This document shows positions 20,707-31,700 of a stretch of DNA of 45,797 nt, piece by piece (position 1 is the first letter of the stretch; each line of letters starts with the position of its first letter). Source of the stretch: Micractinium sp. NFX-FRZ (taxonomy: Eukaryota; Chlorophyta; Trebouxiophyceae; Chlorellales; Chlorellaceae); assembly GCA_029339195.1 (NCBI GenBank), contig JAPTJF010000483.1, positions 1-45,797 of the forward strand, read 5' to 3'. The position numbers and the translations under genes are program-made. The notes below the pieces were generated by a model. That model saw nothing but the letters and a program-made list of their open reading frames with translations, had not been told where the DNA came from and did not search any database.

Positions 20707-22534
20707 ATGCTCAGCGCGGCGAGTAACACGCGAGCGGTCCCAAGCCGGCAGACTGCGGGCTGCCGCGGGACAGCCCTGACCCGCAGGCTCTCGGGACGCC
20801 CGGCTGCACGCCTGTCTACCCGAGTGCGAGCTGGGTTCGATGTCGACAACAGTTCTATACTGGTGAGGCGGCTGGGCCAGTGCTCTGGGGCGGGCGCGCA
20901 AGCGGCATTCCACCTCCTCAATGATTGTGCGATCAACATGCCACCAAGCAGTGCAGACGCCGGCTCCCTAGCTGCCGCCGTCGCCGCCACCGCTGCCACT
21001 ACCGCCGCTGTTCAAGCCCTTCCCATCTCGCAGGTGGCCGGGGGCGGCGGCGTCGCTCTGGATGTAACACGCAAGCTGAAGGATATGGGTGCCTGGGTGT
21101 GGCAGCTGCAGCGGACGGATGTGCGCAGGTGGGACGCCGTGCGGAGCTCGCCTGCCGACTGCCTGGCCGCGCTGCATGGCCTGCCCTACCCGCTTTCCTG
21201 GTGGGTTGCCGACCTGTCTGCTGGGGTGCAGGAAGGAGATTGAGAGCATGATGGCAATCGTGGCAAATGGCGATGCATGCAAGCCTGAGGACATTGAAAA
21301 GGCGTTTGCTGCCATCGATGGCGTCGACGCCGTGGTCAGCACCATCGGTGGCACCACAGCCGACCCCACTGCCGACTCGCAGGCAAGAAAGATGGCTGGT
21401 AGCCGCCAGAGCATGAAGGGTGCAGAGGGAATGCCGGGGGAGGCGGTGGCAAGTTGCAGCAGCTGCACGCACACATGGCCACCGCATGTCCAACACAAGG
21501 GGCGCATGCCGCTGCCTGTGCAGGGCAACATCAACCTAATTGAGGCGGCGGTGAAGCACGGCGTCAAGAAGTTTGTGCTGGTGACCAGCATTGGCACCGG
21601 TGCGTGGCCCAGCATCTTGCCGCGCACAGGCTGGGGCGGGGACGCCTTGGGGGGTGCAGCCACAGCTTGGCGTTGCTGCCCATAAGGTGCTTGCTTGTGA
21701 TTGGTGAGGGGGAAACTGCGGCGTCGCCTGTGGCACCCCCTTCCCCCGGCTCATATGTCCCCATATTGCATGTGCTGGCAATGTTCTGCACGCCCACCGT
21801 GGCGTCCCCCATCTACCCCAACCTGCCGGCTCGCAGGCGACAGCAAGGGGGCTACCCCACCTCATGTCTATGAGGTGCTCAAGCCGGTGCTGCTTGAGAA
21901 GGAGAAGGCCGAGAACAAGCTCAAGGTGGACAGGGTGCCGCTTGGACAGGGTGCCGCTCCATAGTTAAGCGCTGCGGCAGACAGATTGTGGGCAGAGCAG
22001 CACCACAGATGCGTCCCCGTGCTGCCCATGCGCACCCCTATCCTTGCCTGCACCCGTGCAGGAGGTTGGTGGCAAGCTCGACTTTGTTATCGTGCGGCCA
22101 GGCGGCCTGAAGAACGAGCCGGCTACTGGCACTGGCGTGCTGACAGGTCAGCACATCAGCCTATGGTGTGTCATGAAATGTGCTGCTGGCGCCTCCCACT
22201 CCTTGCCCTGATTACGTTTGTTTCTGCTGGTGCTTTGCAGAGGACGTCACAGTCTGCGGCAGCATCACACGTGCCGATGTTGCGGACCTCGTTGTCAAGG
22301 CGCTCAGAAGGTAGGAGTTTCACACCCAAAGCTGGGCTTCTGAGCCGCCGTCGGTGTGCATGTTTTGCACCTCAGCTTTGCGCCTCAGCTGCTCTCACAT
22401 GCATCAAGAGCTCCTAGCTAAGCGCACACTACCGCCCCCTCCTGCTTTGCAGCGACAAGTCAAACGGCAGGGTGCTGTCAGCGATTGACAGCAACACGGT
22501 GCCAGGCATCCAATTTGAGGTGTTCCATTGCTGA
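20707..22534 (+). CDS. Plastid-type atypical SDR, NAD(P)-binding Rossmann-fold protein
   Basis: Probable NAD(P)-binding oxidoreductase-like protein of the atypical short-chain dehydrogenase group that includes plastid TIC62-like and NmrA-like proteins; substrate unknown. Exons: 20707-20862, 21034-21128, 21232-21382, 21524-21599, 21837-21925, 22062-22146, 22241-22310 and 22453-22534, giving 267 aa. The first about 45 residues are Arg/Ser/Ala-rich with almost no acids, like a chloroplast transit peptide. Next come a Gly-rich nucleotide loop VAGGGGVALDV (53-63), VDAVVSTIGGTTADP, the strand KKFVLVTSIGTG, a YEVLK (Tyr171/Lys175) in the position of the SDR YxxxK pair, and VRPGGLKNEPATGTG (about 200-214), a strong match to plastid SDR proteins. 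The loop departs from the usual GxxGxxG spacing. The intron after 21382 uses a GC donor (CAG|GCAAGA). The family call is firm; plastid location and catalysis are inferred. Confidence 0.85.
21927..21960 (+). repeat. 17-bp tandem duplication beside an SDR donor site
   Basis: Two copies of TGGACAGGGTGCCGCT directly follow the donor of the intron after exon 21837-21925, so the donor GT lies at the edge of the first copy. Confidence 0.65.
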
Positions 22535-22789
22535 GTGTGCATTACCATTTGATTGACCTACTGCACCAGCGAGTGACACACCCAACCGTGCATCTGCTTG
22601 CATGTGGCTGCCTCTCTAGAAATTGGCCTCCTCCTAAGCATGCTGGGCCCCATCCTTAAATGCTGGTAACATAACCAGCTAGGCTACCGTTGGTCTGTTA
22701 TATGGTTGTGACATGCAGCGCAACAAGGAATACGATGATCAAACTCGAAACGGACAAGTGCGCACACAAACCGACATTTTGAGACTGTG
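22535..22789. other. Convergent intergenic gap between SDR and TRRAP
   Basis: 255 bases between two stop codons facing each other. It must hold both 3' ends. No coding frame, repeat or obvious polyadenylation signal was recognised. Confidence 0.5.
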
Positions 22790-25700
22790 CTACAGCCATG
22801 GCTGCCACGTAGGGCACATGCGGCAGAGGTTGGCAGGTGCCACAGCCTCGGCTACAAGTGCCCGTGTACCCTGCTGAGGGTGCCCATCCCGGGCAGGTGC
22901 CATGGTGCCCAAGCGGTTCATGCAAGTGGCAGTGTTCCAGGCAACGCAGGTCTCCAGCTGGGTGGTCTTGAGGGAGGCGTTCAGCGCTGCGATACAGCGT
23001 GCCCCGCTGCGACGTGCTGCCCACGACAGAATGTCATCTCTGCATATTTTGCCAGGGAAGCAGCAGCGGCTTGTGTTTGTCTCCACACACAAAGGAGCTG
23101 CGAGCTGAGCTTGCCTCCCCCAAGCGTGTGCGAGTCCGCCCCACCTGAAGAAGAGCGCCACGATAGAAGAGGTGATGCCAGGCTCGGTCTGCAGCGCCTG
23201 TGCAGCAGCAGTGATGGCGCAGACCACCATGCCCTCCATGCCCTGCGGCCCGATAAAAGACTGCATGTTGCGCGTGAGCCGGAAAGGCACCGTCTCGTGT
23301 CCACGCTCCAGCTGGAAGCGGGAGTCGTAGGTTGAGATGAGGTCGGCATGGGTGATGGTGCCCATGCTGCGTGACACCAGCAGCTTGCTTGGGGAGCGCC
23401 CCGTAAGGAGCAGCATGTGGCACGCGACAGCTGCACGGGGCGGTGTGGGCGGGATGTGTGTGTGTGGGCGGGGGAGGGGGTCAGGGTTGGCAGCCAAAAC
23501 CAGCAACCAGAGGCACTGCAGGCTGTGGCCCACCCCCAGATATGCGCCGTCTGCGGCACCAACGGCCACGAGCAGTCTTTTGGGCAGATGTCTGCAGCAT
23601 ACACAGCGTGTGCAGCAAGGTGCCGTGGGGTGCGTGGTGAATGGCCACAGCAGCGTCATCGCTCTGGCTCACCCGACATGGATGCGCTGAGTGCAAACTG
23701 CTTCTTGATAATCCACATGCTCAGGTTGTTCTCCACCATGGTTTTGTACATGAACTGGCTGAAGATGTTCTCCGTCACGCCCTTCTCAACCACCTCCTGG
23801 TATGCCTCGAGCCGCGCTTTGCCGTCGCCAGTGATGCCCTCTGGCGTGCAGCAGCGCGCCTTGAAAGCCAGGATGGGCGCATCTGCTTCGCGCCCATACC
23901 GCGCACAGTGTGTGTCGTAGGCATCGCTGAACGGCACAATGCTGATATCATCCTCCACCATGCGCACGCCTGCGCACGACAGGAATGAGGCACAAGTGGT
24001 GTGGGTGGTGGAGTTGGTGCCATCCCTCAAGGGATGGAGAGCAGAAGTAGTGTGGGCGGTGGAGTTGGTGGCAGCCCTCGACGGATGGCGGACCTCGAGG
24101 GCGGGCATGCAAGTGTAGTGCAAACGGGAGAAGGAAGCAATGCTGAAGCCAGCCCAAACGCCATCCAGCGGCCAAGGCAACCTTGCACGAGCCGGACCTC
24201 TTGCACTAGCACTCACCCTGGTACGGCACCAACACCGCGGGTGTCTTGAGTTGCAGAAGACGGCGACGCGACTCTGAATGCGCAAGCAGGCGAGAGTTGG
24301 CATTGTGCAGGAGCGCCAAGATGCGCTCCTCGGACCCAGTGGTGGCCTGCAGGCGAGGCTGCGTCATGAGGGATGGAAGGGTGCAGGCCAGCACGGGCAG
24401 GGACACGCGACACTTTGCAGCCAAGCAAGCACTGAGTGACAGAAGCATGTACCACGCACCTGGCTGCTTTGGACCAGGAAGGTGCGGAGGGAGCCATCAG
24501 AGCCATGCAGCATGATGCGGCGGCATGAGTTGCTGTTGCGGCGCACTACTTGGATGCTGCTGCCCAGCCTGTCTACGTACACCTGCACAGGACATACCCC
24601 GCCAGGCAAAGAGTGGGGAAGGTGCTGTGCAGGCAGCAGAGAATGTCCTCCGAGTTCACTCCTGAGCGGCGTCTTCCGGGCAGTGCAGCTGCCTCGCCAG
24701 CAATGCCTCCTCCTCACCATGTCGGGCGCATCAGGTGCTGGCAGGTGCTGCCCTGGCATCTCCATTTCCTCCAAGGACATGTCGACGAGCTGCACACAGT
24801 AATGTGATGAGAGGGTGGTGTGCGTGACATTTGTGGATACAATGGCGGACCCGGAAGCAGGCGCGTGTGCTGCCGCCCCTGCAAGATGCGGGTCCCCTCA
24901 CCGTGGGCGCCTCGGCCTCCATCTTCATGGCCTGAGGGTACTCGTGGTCAATCATGCTCTCCAGCAGCATGCGCCAACCCTGGAAACAAACAAGGGGTCA
25001 GTGGGTGCGCACTCTGGCCGGGATGTGCGATGCAGGGCTGCAGCTGCTGATTAGACTGTCGTGTCTGATGAACACGCGGCTCAGGATGCCCTACCTTGAG
25101 CCGGTCGGTCATCTCCCCAAGCGTCTGGGGAGCGCCTGGGGATGCGGGGTCCAGGTCCTTGGCAAACTGCTGCTGGAAGTGTGCCAGCTTGCCGGCGCCT
25201 GCCGCGTCCCGACTCCCGCACGCCTTGCACACCCCTGCAGGCGTCGATGGCAAACCGCAAGCAGGCTCAAAGCCAAGCTGAGGCGCGCAGGTGCCCAGGT
25301 GCACACCCAGCCGGAAGTTGTCGCGGCATGAGCATGGGCATCACGGGGGCTACCAACACCCACCTGCCAGCTCTTTCTTGAACACCTCGGGCACTGCAGC
25401 GCTGGCGGGCAGCCCTGTCTTGTATGTACGCTGCTGCAGCGTGTACACCACAGCCAGCAGCCGCTCTTCTGTGCGCGTGCTGAACCGCTGCCCCACCTCT
25501 GTCATGAAGTGGTCCAGAACCTGCGGCAGCCAAATCAGACGACACGGGCGCAAGCAGTCATTGGCCATGTCTCATATCCGGCCTTCCATTTCACATCCAT
25601 CCTAGGGATGCGCCCGCTCAAGCCTTGCAAGCCCAAAATACCACACCTGCAGGGGGCCGCTGTACTTGGCGCGCAGGGCCTCCATGACGTCGCGGCAGGC

Positions 25701-28700
25701 TTCATATGCCATGACCTGTGCGTATACAGAGGGACTTCATGTTGGATGAGGGGCAGAGGAAGCCTGGAACGGCATTGGTGTAAGGAAAGCGTTACGAATT
25801 CCCACCTCGATTGGCTTCTCGATCTGCGGTGACGGGGGGCGCCCCTGCTCCGGCTGCTCGCTGGCAGTCGGCGTCGACTTGCCACCTTCTGCTGCTGCTG
25901 CTGCTGCTGCCCCGCCTGATGCCTCCTTCTGTGCTGCAGCGGCTGCGGCTGTGGTCCGGGCAGTGGCCTGCATCATTGGCGGGCAAATGAGGCACTTGAG
26001 ATGTGCATAAAGTACAAGCGCTGGTTGGCGATGCCACGCTGCCCCACTTGCAGTGAGCCAGGCCCAGGTGCGCACCTGTGCTTTTGCATCCTGCACCGCC
26101 TTCACTGCTGCGTCCTTCATTGCCAGCATGCTGGGCCGCACGTGCCAGTACAGCTGCTGCGGGAACGAGGCGGCAGCTGCAGACAGGATGCGCCGTGCCA
26201 CTGCCACCTCAGGGCGCTGCAGGGAGGTCATGAGCTGCGGGATCCACGGCAGCCAGATCCAGCCTGGCAGGTCAGCCGCCTTCTGCGCCACTGCCCGCCC
26301 GAGCATCTCCGCCCCCTTGGGCTCCACCATGAGGAGCTGCAGCAGGCGAGGCACCAGGTCGCGCGCATCTGTGCTGGCGAGGCGGATTGCCTGCAACGGA
26401 GCCAGTGGTGAAACAACGGAGGGGGGGTGGGAGAAGTGGGGGCCCAAGCCATGTGCATGTCAACAGCGTTCCACAAAGTGCATGACACCACGCAGGCAAG
26501 CAGACTTGCAGAGCAGTGGAAAATGGGCGGCAAGGCACATGCAGTCCGCTTTACACCTGAAGGTAGCAGGTTGCCAGGAACTCCAGCCAGTGGCCCTCCC
26601 TGGACTTGTCGTACATGCCGTCGCAGAACTTGCCCCATGCCATCCATGCCTCCCAGCACAGTGGCCACAAAGTGAGCGACTCGCTGAACATACCATGTGC
26701 TGCAGGCAGGAGGCAATGCAGGTGTATGTTGATGAATCAGTCACCAACAAGAGCATGCAGCCCAGCCGCCTCCCTTGCATAACCAGGCTGACTCGGTCAC
26801 CACTCCTTGTCACAACCACACGCCCAGGCAGCACGAGCAACACGTGCACGGCAGCTGTACGCACCCGCGTCGCTGTCTCCCAACGCAGCAAAGAACTGTG
26901 CTTTGAGGTTGATCATCTCGGCCTGGTGCTGAGGCTGGAAGTAGTCCAGGTTGGTGGAGTTGATGAGGTTGAGACCCTGCATGTGGTCCTCCTGCTTTTG
27001 CAAGAAAGCCTTGGCCTGCTCACGAACCTGCGCATGGCAGCAAGGCAGTGGGGCGCAGCTTAGTGCTGCGGCGCAACCAGAGCCTTGGCTCACTCTGCCT
27101 GCAACGATTGGACAGGGGCGTTGTAAAACGCAGGCTGCCCTGCCCGAGTTGGTTGCGCTACCTTTACAAAAGCCTCTTGCACTTCCATGGCGTTGAAGCC
27201 GTAGAGCGTGTTGATGATCTGCACGCAGGCTTCCGGCTGGTGGTGCAGCCGGGCAATGCGTCCAAGCCGATTCACGCTCCAGGCCTTGTCCCTGGACAGG
27301 TGGATGGTGCAGGTTGGGTTGCCAGCAAGCGCGGCCTTTGCAAAGAGTTGGTTTGCTGTATGTCCACCTGCCCTCATGCAGTCCCCACTCTGCCTACGCG
27401 TCCTTTAATTCGTGCAACAACCTTGCGAACAATCCAGCTGGCACGGACCTGTAGCCCATCTGGTGCATGTTGGGTGCAATGCTCTGCAGTGCCCCAAACT
27501 GCCGAATGGTGAGGTTGTAGACCTGCACATACAACAGCGGAAGGGATGTGGAAGTGGACGGGATCACCCATGAATGCGACCCGCACCGGCACGGCTACCA
27601 AGGTGCATGCACAACCAGTCCTCACCTGGTTCCTCCAGCTCAGCAGCTGCGACCACCACTGAATCGGCTCCCACTCATTGGGTGTGCGGAGCTTCCAGGT
27701 CTCGCAGATCTCCTGCATCAAGGTGGAGGGGAAGGGCGGGGCAGCACTTCGCCGACTGTGCACACCAGCCACCACCGGGGCACTTTCAGCAACAGCATGC
27801 ACCAGGCACGTACCTTGTGTTCTTGGTACTGCTGTCCCGTTCCCCCATGTGTGTTGAACTCCACCATGATGCGCCAGCTTTCTTGCAGCTCCACAATGCG
27901 CTGCACAGGTGCAGCAGAGGTGACGACTGGAAGGTTAGACGAAGACCAGAGGCATACACATCCGGTGCAGCCTGCTTCTTGTGCATCCCGGTTCACCACA
28001 TGTCCTTCCAGCTGGAATCACCCAATGGAATCGCCACACCTGGAAGGTGTGCAGCACTGGGGCGTAGGACCAGGGGTTGCCCTCCGGCATGTTCCACCAT
28101 TGCTGCACGGACTGGTGCATGGCCTGCTTGCGGGTGGGGGGGCAGGGACAAGAGGCCTAAGTGAGAGGCAGTGCAGTGCTGACATAGCAAGCCACTGAGA
28201 GCACCAAATGGCGGACAGCAGCTGCTGGCCGGCACTGACGCCCACCTGTTTGCAGATCCTGTCTACGTCCACAACCTGCATCTCCTGGAGGTGCATCTGC
28301 GCACGCACTATTGTGGCGTCGGCAGTGTCCTCAATTTGAGCCTTGGGAAGGACCAGCTGCACACAACATGGGACGCAAGGTAAATCCCTCTTCAGGAGGC
28401 GAGCACTTTCAACCGGATGCGCTGTGCCGGCGGACACGCCACCCGGTGTGCACGACTGCCAGCGCAGCCACCCGTGCTCCCTTCAGTGCTCACCGCCTTG
28501 AGGTTTTGCCAGTCATGCAGCTGCACCATTGCGTCGATCTGCAGCGGGCAGTTGTCTGTCACTTTGGCATACTCGACGACCGTGTCCCACTGGTTGAGCT
28601 CCGCGCAGCAGGCCAAGTACTGCTGGTGCCACAGCAGCATTTCGTTTTTCGTGACACCTGCGCGCAGGGGCACCACCGCAAGCTTCGCATGGGCATGGTG

Positions 28701-31700
28701 TTGGCCTGCCAAGCAAGCAAGCCGATGCATAGGCTGCAGGCAGATGCGCTGGTCCCGGCAGCACTAAACAGCTGTCTGCCCCTTGCGGCACTGCAGGCTG
28801 GGCCCCGGCAGGCTCACCCTGGATGCCGCCGCTCACGCCCCGCCCCATGAGCTCCAGGAACTGCAGCTGCGCCTGCGTCAGGAAGCCGTGCTGGCGCAGC
28901 GCCAGTGCCACGCGCGTGTCGTCTGCAACGGCACGGCGATGCCAGAGACCAAAGGCCATGTCGTCCTCCGCCAGGGCGCGGTACAGGTGGCAAAGCGCAT
29001 CGAAGCAGCGCATGTCTGTTGGGAACAGCACCACATGGCCCTCGAGCATAGAGATGGCAATGTGCCAGGCGTGCACGTGTCGCCCCATGTACTTGATCAT
29101 CTCCGCCGGAATCTTGGGCTGCGGCTGGCTCTGGCTGATGCCCTCCAGCAGCGTCTGCCCCACTGTGGGGCGCAGGGCCACTGCCTGCCGAGTGTGGTGC
29201 TCCTTGGCCAGCAGCTGGATGATGGGCTTGGCCAAGGCAGTCTGCACGGCAGGGTGGCAGCACCAATCAGGGGCGGGATGTGTGGGACGCGACTCAGCGC
29301 GCTCATATGGGGCAAGAGAAAGGCCAGCTGTTGGTGGGCATCAAATCTCGCTCAGCTGCGCAACCCACCTGCTGCTCCTTTTGAAGGCTGCTCCACACAA
29401 TCGGGAACAACAGCACCCAGAGGTGGTGCGCCACGGCTGCCCCGTTCTGAACCAGGTCAATGAGGCAGGTCACCTGCGCCAGGGAGGGCACGAGGCACGG
29501 TGTATGGGAAGGCTGCTCTCTGCGAGCACAGAGGAGCTGGCGTACCGTGGCAACAAAGCAAGCGGAAAGGCGGTGATGCAGCACCTGCTCTTACCAATGC
29601 ATCAGAGCCGATGCTAGACTGCTCTTGCATAAACTCCACACACTGGTGCAGCAAGTTGTACATTGATGGGGGCATTTGTGTGGGGCACAGGCGAGCTTGT
29701 GCTGCTGCTCCGGGTGGCTTGACCACTGCATGCTGCTCGGCCGCCAAGCCGCTGGAGCTGCCACTAGCGCCTGCCTTGTCCGCAGAGGTCGGCCCCTGCG
29801 CTTCGGCATCCGGCTCCTGCACAGTAGCACCCCATGCACCGATTACTGCGTGAGCAGCCATCATGTGGTGTGCTTAATGGGTGATGGCATGCTTGGCAGC
29901 AATGGGACTCTTCTTAATGTTGCCCCACCTTGAGCTCTGGCTCAGCGTCTGGAATGAGCTTCACGGGTGTGCCTGGGTCAACGCTGGTACCGAACAGCGA
30001 GGGCACATGCGCTGCAAGTAGCAGGCCGGCAGCGAGATCATTTCAAGGTTCAAATGTGCAGAGGGGACTGCTGGAATCCAGGCACCCAAAAGGTGCACAC
30101 AAATACAGCATGAGGGTGCTATGGCACACCTGAGTTGTATGCCAGTGTGATGCCCTCTGCGAGGTAGAGGCTGTCAAACAGCATTGCCACGCCATGCTTG
30201 AGCCAGAACGTGTGTGCAATGAAGTCCCAGTCCTGGCCCTGCACCCAGGCATTGGCAGAGAGTGGGAGGCAATTGCAGGCTCAGTCTGCCGCTGCACTGC
30301 CGGGTCGGGAGCATTGGCTGCCCGCACTGCACACCTGAAGCCTACCTGAATAATGTAGCGCAACCTGTCAAAGAGGTTGGCAGGCACACGGTCTGCATAG
30401 AGCCGGAAGAACTGCACAGGGATAACGAAGGGAAGCATGTTGAGGGGTGTGCAGTTGCCCATCTGCGTAGTGATCCCGAGGTTTTCAAAGTGCAGCAACA
30501 CGGGTGGGTCGTGAGCAACCTACATGCAAGTTGGCAGACCTGTGCAGTGCGAGCGCATTGGTTGTTCGAACGACTTGGCAGGGTTGGTCACAACCAGCAT
30601 TCTGCTCAATGTCACCTATGGTGCACCCCTGCACACACTCAACCTGCTGCACGCAAGTACCATGGCACAACTGCACGCACCTTCTTCCTGACTGACGGGT
30701 CTGCGCTCTGCAGGCCGCAGCAAAAGGTGCGCTCCACGCGGTTGAACACTTCGTTGCCAAAGTCGTCCTCCGTCTTCTGGGTGATTGTGTCGTACAGTAG
30801 CGCCAGGAAGTCCCTGTCCCAAACAGGCTTCAGACCCACGGGGATGGCATGCATGCGGTCCAGCTGCAGATGATGCGTGCAACGAGTCTCTGGGGGTTAC
30901 CATGCCAGCGAGCAAGCTGCTCATGTGATGACAGGCCCACGGTATGATGACGCAGCACACGAAAGGCAGCACAGCACACCTGGGCGATGCGTTGAATGAT
31001 GACCAGCAGCTCCTTAGCGGTCAGGTGAGCACTGCCAGGGTCTAGCAGCCACTTTCGCAGCATGGTCAGGATGAGGTGCAGAATGGAGGGATCGGTGGTG
31101 CCAGCACGCACAGACTGGCCGGTGATGAGCATCACAAGCGTGGACAGAAAATGTTTGCGGTGATCTGCCGACAATGTCAGCGCAGATGGCACCGCAACTG
31201 CACGCACGGAGACATGGAGCACAGGTGCCATTTGTAAAGCAGCCCGCCAGCTCAGATCTGGAAACAGGTGCTGGACATGCACCCGTGTTCTCACCATTGA
31301 GCGCATTCCACATGAACCAGGAGCCTGACCCATGGGTTGCCTCCGTGGGCTTTAAGCTGCAGGCAGCAGTTGCAATCTGGTGTTAGTGACATACAAATCA
31401 AAGAGAAGTCACGCGGCGCCTAAATCGACAAGCCTACCCGGCAGGCTGGTCGGCCTTGGCGGACAGCAAGCCCGCTGTTGGGGCTTGGTTGTGCTCCTTG
31501 GCCAGGCGGTGCATGGCACGAAGCAGGGGGCCAATCAAGGGCTTCATACAGTCGGGCTCAGCCTGCAACAAGGTGTGCACAAACTGGATAGTACACGGGA
31601 CAGTAACAGAGCAAACCTTTCTGTGCTGAGGCTGGAAATAGCCTGCACCGCTGCAATTCTCACAAGACATTACCTTCATGGTCTCTTGCATGACCACCAG

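Noticed and set aside
20409..20726. Open frame of about 105 codons in the SF1-SDR gap
   Set aside because: No domain, composition unlike nearby exons, and it overlaps the SDR start codon in another frame.
23145..23430. Active PIKK kinase domain in the 3' part of the large minus-strand gene
   Set aside because: No catalytic-loop or DFG residues are present where they should be; the sequence matches the TRRAP/Tra1 pseudokinase, not ATM, ATR, TOR or DNA-PK.
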